53,775 bases of DNA from an uncultured Alphaproteobacteria bacterium (GCA_902620285.1 CACNHT010000008.1:1-53775), one strand, 5' to 3'; counted from the stretch's first letter, positions 8,467 to 17,335 are shown. Numbers and translations are program-made. The notes: generated from the letters alone by a model not told the origin.

Positions 8467-9122
8467 TGAGCACTCAAACAGAAATTAATGAAGCACTTGT
8501 ACAATACTTACAAAGCGTAGGTTACCGAGAAGATAAAATAATTACTGAACTAGAAAATGAAACTATAAAACTTGGTAGTGTTTCTCAAATGCAGATTGCA
8601 AAAGAACAAGGTCAGTTTTTAGAAATGATAACTAAAATTTCCAATTCTAAAAACTGTTTAGAAATTGGAAGGTTTACAGGGATGAGCACTTTATTTTTGG
8701 CTAGAGGTCTACCTAAAACAGGAAAAATTGTATCTGTTGATAATTCAGATGAATTTTTATCGTTAGCAAAAAAATATTGGGAATTAGATAATATGAGCTC
8801 AAAAATTGAATCGATTATTGGAGATGGTGTTGAGGTAATGCAAAGCATGATAGACCGTCAACAGAGTTATGATTTAATTTTTATAGATGCTGATAAAAAT
8901 AATTATCCAAATTATTACGAACTTTCGCTGAACCTATTAGTTTCTAATGGAATAATAATTATTGATAATATGCTTTGGCACGGCGATGTGGCTGATGAAA
9001 CTAAACAAGACTCTCAAACAAAAACTATCCGTGATTTAAATTTAAAAATACAAAATGACACAAGGGTGGAATTCTCTCTTCTGCCTTTATCTGACGGATT
9101 ATCGTTTATAAGAAAGAAATAA
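8466..9122 (+). CDS. Class I SAM-dependent O-methyltransferase (CCoAOMT-like, family 3)
   Basis: A 218-residue methyltransferase of the caffeoyl-CoA/catechol O-methyltransferase-like family. SAM-binding motif I is CLEIGRFTGMSTLFLA near residue 60-75, an acidic residue follows in VSVDNS, the metal-binding Asp pair is in LIFIDADKNNY near residue 140, and IIIDNMLWHGDVAD near 175 completes the signature. The acceptor is unknown; these enzymes methylate small aromatic diols. The start overlaps the deoA stop (TAATG), so it is probably cotranscribed with the nucleoside genes, though no functional link is evident. Confidence 0.88.
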   Translation: MSTQTEINEALVQYLQSVGYREDKIITELENETIKLGSVSQMQIAKEQGQFLEMITKISNSKNCLEIGRFTGMSTLFLARGLPKTGKIVSVDNSDEFLSLAKKYWELDNMSSKIESIIGDGVEVMQSMIDRQQSYDLIFIDADKNNYPNYYELSLNLLVSNGIIIIDNMLWHGDVADETKQDSQTKTIRDLNLKIQNDTRVEFSLLPLSDGLSFIRKK

Positions 9123-9128
9123 CAAAGA

Positions 9129-9156
9129 CTTGAATTAAACACAATCATCCCCACAT
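9129..9156 (+). promoter_or_regulatory. Sigma-32 heat-shock promoter of hsp20
   Basis: CTTGAA (9129-9134), a 14-base spacer, then CCCCACAT (9149-9156). This matches the known sigma-32 consensus (CTTGAA, 11-16 bases, CCCCATnT) almost perfectly and stands out in such AT-rich DNA. Transcription would start near 9163, leaving a leader of about 57 bases before the hsp20 start at 9220. Confidence 0.85.
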
Positions 9157-9170
9157 AATAATTGTCAGTA

Positions 9171-9219
9171 TGCCATTGTGGGTGCTGGCAAAATAAACTT
9201 GCTTAATAAAGGAGTTATT
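9171..9219 (+). promoter_or_regulatory. ROSE-like RNA thermometer in the hsp20 leader
   Basis: Two hairpins can be drawn. The first pairs TGCCA (9171-9175) with TGGCA (9186-9190). The second pairs AATAA (9192-9196) with TTATT (9215-9219) and TTGCT (9199-9203) with the Shine-Dalgarno AGGAG (9210-9214), with a 6-base loop and a 2-base bulge. UUGCU opposite AGGA with a G facing a G is the hallmark of ROSE thermometers, known from rhizobial small heat-shock genes. Folding would hide the ribosome-binding site until heat opens it. No temperature data exist here, so this is inference from pairing. Confidence 0.6.
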
Positions 9220-9657
9220 ATGACTAGAAACCTATCCGTTTGGAATTCTCTAAGACCATTCTCTGTTGGATTTGACTCAATTTTTGATGAATTTGATAGA
9301 ATGTTGGAGTCTACGGAAAGATACAATACAAATTATCCACCTTACAATATTCATAGAGTTGATGAGCATAACTATAAAATTGAAGTTGCTCTCGCTGGAT
9401 ATAGTAAAGAAGATATTGAGATTGAATTAAAAGAAAACAACCTAACTGTTAGAAATAAACCTAAAGAAAAAGTGGTTAATGAAAATGGTAATGGTGTAAT
9501 CCATAAAGGAATCTCAACAAGACAGTTTGAAAGATCGTTCACAATTTCAGAAGACATCAAAGTTAAAGATGCTGAATTGAAGAATGGACTTTTAGCAATT
9601 GATTTGGAGAGAATTATTCCAGAAGAAAAAAAAGCTAGACTAATTTCAATAAAGTAG
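9220..9657 (+). CDS. Small heat-shock protein (Hsp20/IbpA family)
   Basis: This 145-residue ATP-independent holdase binds unfolding proteins. The alpha-crystallin domain spans roughly residues 35-130, with YKIEVALAGYSKEDIEIELKENNL near residue 50 and GLLAIDLERIIPEE near 125, the C-terminal beta strands. ATG 9220 is chosen because AGGAG lies 5 bases upstream and the N-terminus MTRNLSVWNSLRPFSVGFDS fits IbpA relatives. An upstream ATG at 9178 would run through the leader hairpins. A sigma-32 promoter, a ROSE-like leader and its own terminator make it a stand-alone heat-regulated unit. Confidence 0.94.
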   Translation: MTRNLSVWNSLRPFSVGFDSIFDEFDRMLESTERYNTNYPPYNIHRVDEHNYKIEVALAGYSKEDIEIELKENNLTVRNKPKEKVVNENGNGVIHKGISTRQFERSFTISEDIKVKDAELKNGLLAIDLERIIPEEKKARLISIK

Positions 9658-9666
9658 TTTTGGATA

Positions 9667-9693
9667 GGGGCCCAAAGTGGCCCCAACATTTTT
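9667..9693 (+). terminator. Rho-independent terminator of hsp20
   Basis: GGGGCC (9667-9672) and GGCCCC (9679-9684) form a 6-base all-GC stem with loop CAAAGT, followed by AACATTTTT. It lies 10 bases after the hsp20 stop. Confidence 0.85.
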
Positions 9694-9814
9694 AACTTTA
9701 AATTTAGAATAAATCTAATTTTATGAATTTTAACAACACTGATATTAAAAAAAAATTCATATAGATCTACATTCGTATTCTGATAATTTTTAATAACATT
9801 CTTAATCATAGAAC

Positions 9815-9837
9815 GTGGAGATATTTATTATCTCCAC
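9815..9837 (+). promoter_or_regulatory. Perfect 9-bp hairpin just upstream of the iron-binding-protein gene
   Basis: GTGGAGATA (9815-9823) and TATCTCCAC (9829-9837) form a perfect stem with a 5-base loop, ending 16 bases before the ATG at 9854 and just in front of the AGAAGG ribosome-binding site. It could be a leader hairpin that affects mRNA stability or translation, or a dyad operator for an iron regulator. No T-tract follows, so it is not a typical terminator. The 9694-9814 stretch before it holds only AT-rich DNA with no feature I recognise. Confidence 0.5.
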
Positions 9838-9853
9838 AAAAAAAGAAGGTTAT

Positions 9854-10867
9854 ATGAAAATTATTTTTAGATTACTATTGATACTAATTGCATCTACCAT
9901 TTCACTAAACTTGTTTGCCAAAGAGGTTAATGTTTATTCTTACAGGCAGCCGATTTTAATAGATCCTTTCTTTGAGGAATTTACAAAATCGACTGGCATA
10001 AAGGTAAATGTTTTACATGCAAAAAAAGGATTACTAGAAAGAGTTTTAGCTGAGGGTGAAGATACACCTGCTGACTTGGTATTAACAGTTGATATAGCAA
10101 GATTAAACCAATTTGTTGAAAAGGATATTTTGCAACCAATTAATTCAGATATTTTGAATATGAATATTCCAAATCATTTAAGAGATAGTAATAATAAATG
10201 GTTTGCACTTTCAAAGAGAGCTAGAATTGTTGCAATCTCAAAAGAACGAGTGTCAAAAAACTCAATTAAAAGAATAGAAGATCTATCTGATACAAAATGG
10301 AAAGGTAAAATTTGTACAAGACCTGGCAGCCATGACTACAATAGATCACTTTTAGCTTCAATAATTGCTGCAAATGGAGAAGCTTTTGCTGAAGAATGGG
10401 CAGCAGGCATTGTTGTAAATTTAGCACGTAAACCTGAGGGTAATGATAGAGCTCAAGCAAAAGCAATTTATGAAGGTGTCTGTGATATTGCTGTAATGAA
10501 TACCTATTATTTTGGAAAAATGAAATTTAACGAAAAGAATCCAGAACAAAAAGATTGGGCTAACTCAATAGAGTTAGTTTTTACTAATCAAGAAGATAGA
10601 GGGAATCACATTAATGTTGCTGGTGGAGGTGTCATTAAGTACTCTAAAAATAAAGACAATGCGATTGCACTACTTGAATTTTTGACTCAGCCAAAAGCAC
10701 AAGTTCTTTACAGTTCTATAAACTATGAATATCCGGTTAATCCAGATATGCAATTAACTGATGAGTTAAAATCATGGGGCGCGTTTAAAGAAGATAAACT
10801 GCCTGTTGAAAAACTTGCAGAACTTGCTCCCGTAGCTCAGAAAATCATTGATAGAGTAGGCTGGTAA
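9854..10867 (+). CDS. Ferric-iron ABC transporter periplasmic binding protein (FutA/FbpA type)
   Basis: A 337-residue binding protein with a signal peptide (hydrophobic residues 5-21, cleavage near LFA-KE). Mature motifs are VYSYRQP at the N-terminus, LHAKKGLLERVLAEG, the TRPGSHDYNRSLLASIIAANG block in the middle, and NTYYFGKM with the adjacent Tyr pair that typically ligates Fe(III). ATG 9854 follows AGAAGG at good spacing; a longer frame from GTG 9815 would start within the hairpin. The permease follows 17 bases downstream. It should deliver ferric iron, a key limiting nutrient in seawater. Confidence 0.9.
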   Translation: MKIIFRLLLILIASTISLNLFAKEVNVYSYRQPILIDPFFEEFTKSTGIKVNVLHAKKGLLERVLAEGEDTPADLVLTVDIARLNQFVEKDILQPINSDILNMNIPNHLRDSNNKWFALSKRARIVAISKERVSKNSIKRIEDLSDTKWKGKICTRPGSHDYNRSLLASIIAANGEAFAEEWAAGIVVNLARKPEGNDRAQAKAIYEGVCDIAVMNTYYFGKMKFNEKNPEQKDWANSIELVFTNQEDRGNHINVAGGGVIKYSKNKDNAIALLEFLTQPKAQVLYSSINYEYPVNPDMQLTDELKSWGAFKEDKLPVEKLAELAPVAQKIIDRVGW

Positions 10868-10884
10868 ATTATAGGTTAACTGTT

Positions 10885-12480
10885 TTGATAAATTTTAATT
10901 TATGGTCCAATTCTGTGGCGATAATTGCTTTGATAATTATCGCCCCTATTTTTTCAATATTTTATTACGCGATTTTAGGCGATACATCACTATGGCCACA
11001 TCTATTTTCTACTGTTTTGCCCAGATATCTAACCAATACAATAATTCTAATGTTTGGTGTTGGAGGATTAAGTTTAGTCTTTGGTGTGACCACTGCTTGG
11101 ATAGTGACAAGATATAATTTTTTTGGGAAAAAATTTTTTGAATGGATGTTATTATTACCAGCTGCTGTCCCAGCTTATATTATTGCCTATACTTATACCG
11201 ATTTTTTTGAATATGCTGGTCCTCTTCAATCATTGATAAGAGACATATTTGGTTGGACGAGCTCAAAAGATTACTGGTTTCCAAATGTGCGATCAATGGG
11301 AGGAGCAATTTTGGTAATGTCTTCTGTATTGTATCCATACGTATATTTAATGACTAGAGCATCATTTATAACGACACCTATATCTTTTTTTCAAACTAGT
11401 TCTATTTACGGAAGGAACTCCTTCTTCAATGTCGCTATTCCATTTGGCCGTCCAGGTATAATTGCTGGCTTGGCCTTAGTACTAATGGAAACAATTTCTG
11501 ATTTTGGGACAGTTGATTATTTTGCAATTGAAACATTAACCTTAGGCGTATTTAATGTTTGGTTAGGAATGAATAGTCTATCTGGCGCATCACAGATTTC
11601 TAGTATTTTATTTATGATTGTTATAGTACTTTTAACTTTAGAGTATTTGGGTAGGCGTAGCAGAAAATTTCATGAAAAATATAGTGGTGCATCTTATACA
11701 CCAACTCAAACAGTTTCTGGTGTTAAAAATTCTTTATTGTTTTTAATTTGCCTAATACCTTTAAGTCTTGGTTTTATAATACCTGTTTTAATTTTATTGA
11801 ATTTTGTAATTAAAGGCTATTCTATAATAAATTTTTTAGAAATTTTTCAAATAACACTATCAAGTATATCTTTAGCATTTATTTCTTCATCATTCATTAT
11901 GTTACTATCCTTATTAATGATTATAGTTGGAGCATATAAATCAAATAATTTCCAAAAAATTTTAATATTTTTTGCTTCTTCTGGTTATGCTTTTCCAGGA
12001 ACAATTCTTGCTGTTGGAATAGTTGTATTTGTTGGGTGGCTTAATGATTTAATTTATTTTCGTATGAGTTATGCTGTTGGCGGATTTATAATTTTATTAT
12101 TTGCGTATAGTATAAGATTTTTAGCTGTTGGTAATGGAGCAATTACATCAGGTATTTCAAGAATTCATCCAAACTTATTAGATGCATCAAGAACAATGGG
12201 TGTTAGCTTTTTCAAAAGTATAAGAAAAATTATATTACCCTTGCTGTATACAAATTTATTAGTTGGAGGAATATTAGTTTTTGTAGACATCTTAAAAGAA
12301 CTTCCAATAACACTTTTATTAAGACCATTTAATTTTGAGACACTAGCAACCTATGTTTATCAATATGCCTCTGATGAAATGTTGGAGGAGTCAGCATTTG
12401 CAGCTCTAATTATCGTTATTGCTGGATTAGGACCGGTAATTTTTCTTAACAGAACAATTACTAAATCAATAAAAAACTAA
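10885..12480 (+). CDS. Ferric-iron ABC transporter permease (two fused membrane domains)
   Basis: This 531-residue inner-membrane permease has about 12 hydrophobic segments in two binding-protein-dependent transport domains, as in FbpB/SfuB/FutB. EAA-like loops are seen in the first half (SSIYGRNSFFNVAIPFGRPGI, near residue 172) and the second half (ASRTMGVSFFKSIRKIILPL, near residue 433). The start appears to be TTG at 10885 with AGGTT upstream; a GTG further in is possible. It is cotranscribed with the binding protein. The matching ATPase gene ends 3 bases away on the other strand. Confidence 0.9.
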   Translation: MINFNLWSNSVAIIALIIIAPIFSIFYYAILGDTSLWPHLFSTVLPRYLTNTIILMFGVGGLSLVFGVTTAWIVTRYNFFGKKFFEWMLLLPAAVPAYIIAYTYTDFFEYAGPLQSLIRDIFGWTSSKDYWFPNVRSMGGAILVMSSVLYPYVYLMTRASFITTPISFFQTSSIYGRNSFFNVAIPFGRPGIIAGLALVLMETISDFGTVDYFAIETLTLGVFNVWLGMNSLSGASQISSILFMIVIVLLTLEYLGRRSRKFHEKYSGASYTPTQTVSGVKNSLLFLICLIPLSLGFIIPVLILLNFVIKGYSIINFLEIFQITLSSISLAFISSSFIMLLSLLMIIVGAYKSNNFQKILIFFASSGYAFPGTILAVGIVVFVGWLNDLIYFRMSYAVGGFIILLFAYSIRFLAVGNGAITSGISRIHPNLLDASRTMGVSFFKSIRKIILPLLYTNLLVGGILVFVDILKELPITLLLRPFNFETLATYVYQYASDEMLEESAFAALIIVIAGLGPVIFLNRTITKSIKN

Positions 12481-12483
12481 AAC

Positions 12484-13530
12484 TTAATTCTTAAATATAT
12501 AAGCCTGATCATTATCAATTTCTATCTCGACTGCAGACGATTGTTTTGGATTAAAGTCAGCAGGCATGTGGCTATGAACATGAACAACTTCATTATTATT
12601 ATCTAACACAGATAAATGGATAAAACTAAATGACCCCATTAATTTTGACGCCATAACGGTTCCCTTAATTCCATTAACTGGTGTTGGTTGTTTGTTTAGT
12701 TTTATACCTTGAGGTCTTATGTGTACTACAACTTTCTCACCTTCTAAATTTCCAGTTGTTTTAATTTTCCCAACTGGTGTGTAAATGTGAGATTCTTTAA
12801 CAACACCTTCAAATTTATTTGTTTCACCAAAAAAACCTGTAACATATGAATTTTTTGGATTGTTGTAGAGATCATTCGGAGTTCCTGACTGTACAATCGA
12901 ACCTGATTTATCAAAAATATTTATATGATTTGAGATAAACATTGCCTCGAAAGGATCATGAGTGACTATAATTACAGACACATTTGATTTTTGTAATAGA
13001 TGCAGCGTATCATCTCTCACCTCTTCTCGAAGGCTTAAATCTAAACTTGAAAAAGGCTCATCTAATAAAAGTAAATCGGGTTGTGAAATTATAGATCGTG
13101 CAAGTGCAACTCTTTGTTGTTCACCACCACTTAACTCGTGTGGGTATTTATCTAGTGAATTAGGTAATTTTATTAATTCAATAATTTCATCAACATTATT
13201 AGTTGAATTTTTAGCGTTAGTTGGAAATGTCAAATTTTCTTTTACTGTCAAATGTGGGAATAGAGCGTAATCTTGAAATAAAAAACCAATTTTTCTTTTT
13301 TCTGTAGGTAAGTGTTTTGCAGTACTGCTTACTTCTTCACCATTAATAATAATTTTACCTGATTGTACTTTTTCAAGACCTGCTATGAGCTTTAATAAAG
13401 TAGTTTTTCCACTACCTGACGGTCCCAAAATACAAGAGATACTATCTTTATTGAGATTAAAATTAATATTATTTAAAATTTTTTTATTATTAATTGAATG
13501 AGTAAGATCTTTAACTTCAACAGCAATCAT
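12484..13530 (-). CDS. Ferric-iron ABC transporter ATPase (FbpC/SfuC type)
   Basis: A 348-residue ATPase with Walker A GPSGSGKTTL near residues 36-45, Q-loop FQDYALFPH near 89, signature LSGGEQQRVALARS near 139, Walker B LLLLDEPFSSLD near 159 and switch His in VTHDPFEA. A C-terminal TOBE-like regulatory domain follows residue 235. It is placed with the iron permease by immediate adjacency, but it is convergent instead of in line, so its expression would be set separately. The M48 protease gene lies 21 bases upstream on the same strand and may share its transcript. Confidence 0.88.
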   Translation of the reverse strand: MIAVEVKDLTHSINNKKILNNINFNLNKDSISCILGPSGSGKTTLLKLIAGLEKVQSGKIIINGEEVSSTAKHLPTEKRKIGFLFQDYALFPHLTVKENLTFPTNAKNSTNNVDEIIELIKLPNSLDKYPHELSGGEQQRVALARSIISQPDLLLLDEPFSSLDLSLREEVRDDTLHLLQKSNVSVIIVTHDPFEAMFISNHINIFDKSGSIVQSGTPNDLYNNPKNSYVTGFFGETNKFEGVVKESHIYTPVGKIKTTGNLEGEKVVVHIRPQGIKLNKQPTPVNGIKGTVMASKLMGSFSFIHLSVLDNNNEVVHVHSHMPADFNPKQSSAVEIEIDNDQAYIFKN

Positions 13531-13551
13531 AAAATACCTATTACACTAAAA

Positions 13552-14463
13552 TTAAACTTGGGGAAATTTATCTAAAATTTCACTTTCCCATTCAAGAAAC
13601 TTTTTTGATCTATTATCAGGACTTGGATGTGATCCCATAAATTCAGGCACCCTCCCTTCTTGACCTGCCATCATTCTTTGCCATAATTTAGCTGGTTCTT
13701 TAATATTAAATCCAGCAAGATTCATAAATCCCATGCCTAAGTAATCAGCTTCACTTTCCATCTTTCTACTAAATGGAAGAAAAATACCATACTTTACAAC
13801 GGAGTTGTAAACATTACCTCCTACATTTCCTACTCTAAAAGATTTATTAAGAAGTTCTGCATATTTACTTCGCGATATTCCAATTGTTGCCATTTGCACC
13901 ATAGATGCTTGAGTTAATTTTTCTACTGTGTGTCTAGCAAATGCATGTGCAATTTCATGACCCATAACTGCAGCAATCCCGTCATCATTTTTACAAACAG
14001 GAAGTATACCAGTATAGAAAGCAATTTTACCACCAGGCATACACCATGCATTTTTTGTATCAGATTCAATTAGAGCAAATTGCCAGTTAAAATTTTCTAC
14101 AGGATTTTTTTCACGCTTATTAATATAAAATGTATCTAGAGAGGTATAAATTTCCTTTCCGATTTCTTCAATTTTTTTTGATTCATCTGTGTTATCTAAA
14201 AGAATTTTATCTTCTTTAGCTTTTGATAAAAATCTTGAATATGTTTTATCAACTTCTTGATTAAGAGCTTTTTCATTAGGATAAATCTTTGGAAGACCTG
14301 CCACGCCACCACCCATTAAAATTATAGGTAGATTGCTATCATATAAGTTTAACTGACTTCGATTTGTTAATGGTACTTGTGTACAAGAGGGTAAAATCAT
14401 CGAACCACATAAAGAGCAACTTGCGCCAAAAACAAAGCTTCTTCTATTTATTCTTGCTTCCAT
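13552..14463 (-). CDS. M48 family zinc metalloprotease, probable lipoprotein
   Basis: A 303-residue peptidase with HEIAH at residues 169-173 (zinc ligands and catalytic Glu) and a third ligand Glu in ESEADYLGM near residue 238, the normal M48B arrangement. The N-terminus has an Arg pair (NRRSF, residues 6-10) followed by a hydrophobic stretch and a lipobox-like LPSC ending at Cys27, suggesting export and lipid anchoring, possibly via Tat. Such proteins (LoiP/BepA-like) act in envelope quality control. The gene is divergent from add, only 28 bases away, and runs into the iron ATPase gene. Confidence 0.88.
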   Translation of the reverse strand: MEARINRRSFVFGASCSLCGSMILPSCTQVPLTNRSQLNLYDSNLPIILMGGGVAGLPKIYPNEKALNQEVDKTYSRFLSKAKEDKILLDNTDESKKIEEIGKEIYTSLDTFYINKREKNPVENFNWQFALIESDTKNAWCMPGGKIAFYTGILPVCKNDDGIAAVMGHEIAHAFARHTVEKLTQASMVQMATIGISRSKYAELLNKSFRVGNVGGNVYNSVVKYGIFLPFSRKMESEADYLGMGFMNLAGFNIKEPAKLWQRMMAGQEGRVPEFMGSHPSPDNRSKKFLEWESEILDKFPQV

Positions 14464-14491
14464 ATTATTATTATATAGGTATTTTTTTTAT

Positions 14492-15472
14492 ATGAATATT
14501 TTTAATTCAGTCAAAAAAGCAGAAATCCATGTTCATTTAGAGGCAACTATAACGCCAACTTTATGTAAAAAATTTGCTAAACGAAACAACTATGAAATAG
14601 CAGAAGAAATGTTTGGATCAAAGTACGCATACCAATGGGATGATTTTTATGATTTTATAAAAAAATATGACATCGTTACTTCTGTCATACATACACCAGA
14701 AGATTATTTTGAATTAACGTATGAATATTTAAAAGATTGCGCAGCTAACAATGTTCTTTATGTCGAAGCGATGATTTCCTCTACTCATGCTAAAGAAAAA
14801 GGTATGACCTATCATTCATTTATTGAAGGAGTTTATGAAGCTTCTAAAAAAGCTGAAGAGGATTTTGGAATTGTTTCACGTTATATAATGAATGGGATCA
14901 GACATTTAGGGCCAGAGTCAGTTCAAGGAACTGCAGAGGAAGTTTTAAATAATCCCCATCCTTGTTTAGTTGGTTTTGGTTTAGCTGGGGATGAATTGCA
15001 TTTTCCTCCAAACTTATTTGTTGAAACATTTGATATGTTAAAAAAAGAAAATTTTCCAATTACGGTTCATGCAGGTGAATGGGATGGTCCTGTAAATATA
15101 AGGAATGCTATTAACCTTCTCCATCCAACAAGATTAGGTCACGGAGTTCGATCAATAGAGGATCCTGATTTAGTTAGAGAAATAATTGATAAAGATATTA
15201 TTCTAGAAACTTGTCCAACAAGTAATATTGCAACTAAAATTTACAAAGATTATGTAGATCATCCTGTGAAAACATTATTTGATCAAGGAGTAAAAGTAAC
15301 AGTCAATTCTGATGATCCTCCTTTTTTTAATGCTACGATAAACGGTGAATACAAAGTCATGGAAGATTTAGGTTTAAATGAAAAGGAGCTAACTTCCCTT
15401 ACTCATAACGCTATAAAATATTCTTTTTGCGATGATGAAAATAAAAATAAATTATTAGCTAAATTAAACTAG
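14492..15472 (+). CDS. add: Adenosine (or adenine) deaminase
   Basis: A 326-residue amidohydrolase of the adenosine/adenine deaminase family. Zinc ligands are HVHLEA near residues 13-18, VHAGEWDGP near 196 with the catalytic Glu pair region, GHGVRS near 215 and the Asp pair in NSDDPPFF near 274. The N-terminal HLE (instead of HLDG) and NSDDP also occur in adenine deaminases and in rhizobial proteins named adenosine deaminase, so the exact purine is uncertain. Adenosine is favoured by the adenosine-kinase-like gene that converges on it (14-base overlap) and the nucleoside phosphorylases upstream. Confidence 0.85.
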   Translation: MNIFNSVKKAEIHVHLEATITPTLCKKFAKRNNYEIAEEMFGSKYAYQWDDFYDFIKKYDIVTSVIHTPEDYFELTYEYLKDCAANNVLYVEAMISSTHAKEKGMTYHSFIEGVYEASKKAEEDFGIVSRYIMNGIRHLGPESVQGTAEEVLNNPHPCLVGFGLAGDELHFPPNLFVETFDMLKKENFPITVHAGEWDGPVNIRNAINLLHPTRLGHGVRSIEDPDLVREIIDKDIILETCPTSNIATKIYKDYVDHPVKTLFDQGVKVTVNSDDPPFFNATINGEYKVMEDLGLNEKELTSLTHNAIKYSFCDDENKNKLLAKLN

Positions 15473-16433
15473 ATAATTTTACTAAAGGTCTTGCACCATA
15501 ATGAGAAATAATTTCTGCGGCAGCAATTGATGCGTAATTACCGCATTCATCCATTGCTTTACCTTTAGAATAACCAAATAAAAAACCAGCTGCAAATAAA
15601 TCTCCAGCTCCAGTTGTATCTACAACTTTTTCTACTTTTTTTGCAGCAACTTCAGTGATGTCATTACCAGAAACAATAACTGATCCACTACTTCCTTTAG
15701 TAATAGCAGCAATTATATTTAATGATTTTGCATACTCTAGACCTTCTTCAAAACTTTCTGTTTGTGCCATTGCTTTGATTTCATCTTCGTTAGCAAAAAG
15801 AATATCAACATTCTCAGTTATTAATTCTTTAAAAGAATCTCTGTGTCTATCAACACAAAAAAGATCAGATAAAGTAAATGCAATTTTTTGATTATCAGCT
15901 TTGCAAATATCCACCATTTTTTTCATAGCCTTTTTTGCATTCTCATTGTCCCACAAGTAGCCTTCCAAATATGCAATTTTATGATTTTTAATATCATCCT
16001 CTTTTATATCTTCAGGACCTATTAATGTTCCAGCACCAAGAAAAGTACACATTGTTCTAGTTCCATCTTCTTCAACAAAAATTGTACAACATCCAGTTGA
16101 AATATTAGGAGATGTAAATCCCAATGGAAATTTTAGTCCTTCCCGGATCATATCTTTTTGAAGGTATACTCCAATTTCATCATTTTTAATTTTTCCAATA
16201 AAACTTCCATTACCGCCAAAAGAGGTGATACCAAACATGGAGTTACCAAGGGAACCTCCACCAGCCATTTCTCTGATGGAATAACTCTCATGCAAATTAT
16301 TTTTTAAATTTTCATCAATAAGATTCATAGAATCTCTATTAATTTCATGTTTTTCAATTTCACTTTGATTGGAAGGAATTATGGCATCTACCATAGCATT
16401 TCCAATTCCAACTACGTCTAATTTATCACTCAT
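15459..16433 (-). CDS. PfkB family kinase, adenosine-kinase-like
   Basis: This 324-residue ribokinase-fold enzyme has the C-terminal signature DTTGAGDLFAAGF near residues 267-279, with the catalytic Asp and anion hole, and an N-terminal MDVVGIGNAMVDAI-like segment. The sequence follows the alphaproteobacterial group usually called adenosine kinase, which phosphorylates adenosine to AMP; another nucleoside or sugar is possible. Its neighbours are the convergent adenosine deaminase and a DMT transporter whose stop overlaps this start by 4 bases, so adenosine could be either deaminated or phosphorylated. Confidence 0.8.
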   Translation of the reverse strand: MSDKLDVVGIGNAMVDAIIPSNQSEIEKHEINRDSMNLIDENLKNNLHESYSIREMAGGGSLGNSMFGITSFGGNGSFIGKIKNDEIGVYLQKDMIREGLKFPLGFTSPNISTGCCTIFVEEDGTRTMCTFLGAGTLIGPEDIKEDDIKNHKIAYLEGYLWDNENAKKAMKKMVDICKADNQKIAFTLSDLFCVDRHRDSFKELITENVDILFANEDEIKAMAQTESFEEGLEYAKSLNIIAAITKGSSGSVIVSGNDITEVAAKKVEKVVDTTGAGDLFAAGFLFGYSKGKAMDECGNYASIAAAEIISHYGARPLVKLSSLI

Positions 16434-17314
16434 TTTTGTTTAATAATTATTGGTACTAATTGTACTATAATGACTCCAATAAATATTGCAAGGCATCCAA
16501 GTATTTTTTGTGTGTCTAAAACTTGATTTAAAAGTATCCAACCTGCTATTGCAGCAAAGACTGACTCCATTGATAAAATAATAGCAGCAGGAGCAGGATT
16601 AGCTTTATGTTGAGCAATAATTTGAAGTGTATATCCAATGCCAGCAGAAAAAATACCCGTATATAAAATTTCAAACCACTCTATTTGCATATTTGAGAGC
16701 TTTGGTTCCTCCCACATAAAAGCTAGGATCATCGATAAAATAAAAACAATGAAGTACTGAATACTTCCAAATAAAAAAGGACTGTTAAGTTCTTTCATAA
16801 AAATATCGATACAAATAATATGTAAGGCAAAAAATAAAGCAGCAATAAACAAGAGTGAATCTGATTGTTGAATTTCAACTGATTGATTAGAGGACAAAAG
16901 ATATGATCCATACAAACAAAGTAAAATGGCAATCCAGATAATCCAGTGTACCTGTTTTTTAATTATGAATCTTGAAATTATACCAACAAAGGGAACGTAA
17001 AGAGTGCTAAGAAAAGCAGCATTTGATATTAATGATTTTTGTAAAGCGTATTGTTGAAGACCCATACCACCAAAAAGAAAAAAACCTGTAGCTAAACAAA
17101 GATAAACTTTTTTTCTATCACTTAATATTTTAACAATATTTTGTTGTTCTAGATAAATCGCAAATGGAATTACTGTTAAAAAAGCAAAAAAGAATCTTCC
17201 AAAGCTAAAAGTAAAAGGCCCTATGGCTCCCATTCCAGTAGTTTGACTGACAAAAGCTGTTCCCCATATAAGTGAGGCAATTAACATGAGTATGTTAGCT
17301 CTTGTATGACTCAT
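16430..17314 (-). CDS. EamA/DMT superfamily transporter
   Basis: A 294-residue inner-membrane protein with about ten hydrophobic helices in two EamA repeats, marked by LIWGTAFVSQ near residue 14 and the second-repeat motif ILSMESVFAAIAGWILLNQ near residue 246. The substrate cannot be read from sequence; relatives export amino acids or other metabolites. It overlaps the PfkB kinase gene by 4 bases and is 21 bases after the family 5 binding-protein gene, so the three probably share a transcript. Confidence 0.85.
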   Translation of the reverse strand: MSHTRANILMLIASLIWGTAFVSQTTGMGAIGPFTFSFGRFFFAFLTVIPFAIYLEQQNIVKILSDRKKVYLCLATGFFLFGGMGLQQYALQKSLISNAAFLSTLYVPFVGIISRFIIKKQVHWIIWIAILLCLYGSYLLSSNQSVEIQQSDSLLFIAALFFALHIICIDIFMKELNSPFLFGSIQYFIVFILSMILAFMWEEPKLSNMQIEWFEILYTGIFSAGIGYTLQIIAQHKANPAPAAIILSMESVFAAIAGWILLNQVLDTQKILGCLAIFIGVIIVQLVPIIIKQK

Positions 17315-17335
17315 AAAAATATTTGATTACTTATT

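Noticed and set aside
9372..9809. A 145-codon open frame on the minus strand covering hsp20 and its terminator
   Set aside because: It is antisense to a certain gene, crosses the terminator, and has no recognisable protein motif or ribosome-binding site.
9815..9853. A longer start (GTG) for the iron-binding protein
   Set aside because: It begins at the first base of the perfect hairpin and adds residues ahead of a normal signal peptide; ATG 9854 has a good ribosome-binding site.
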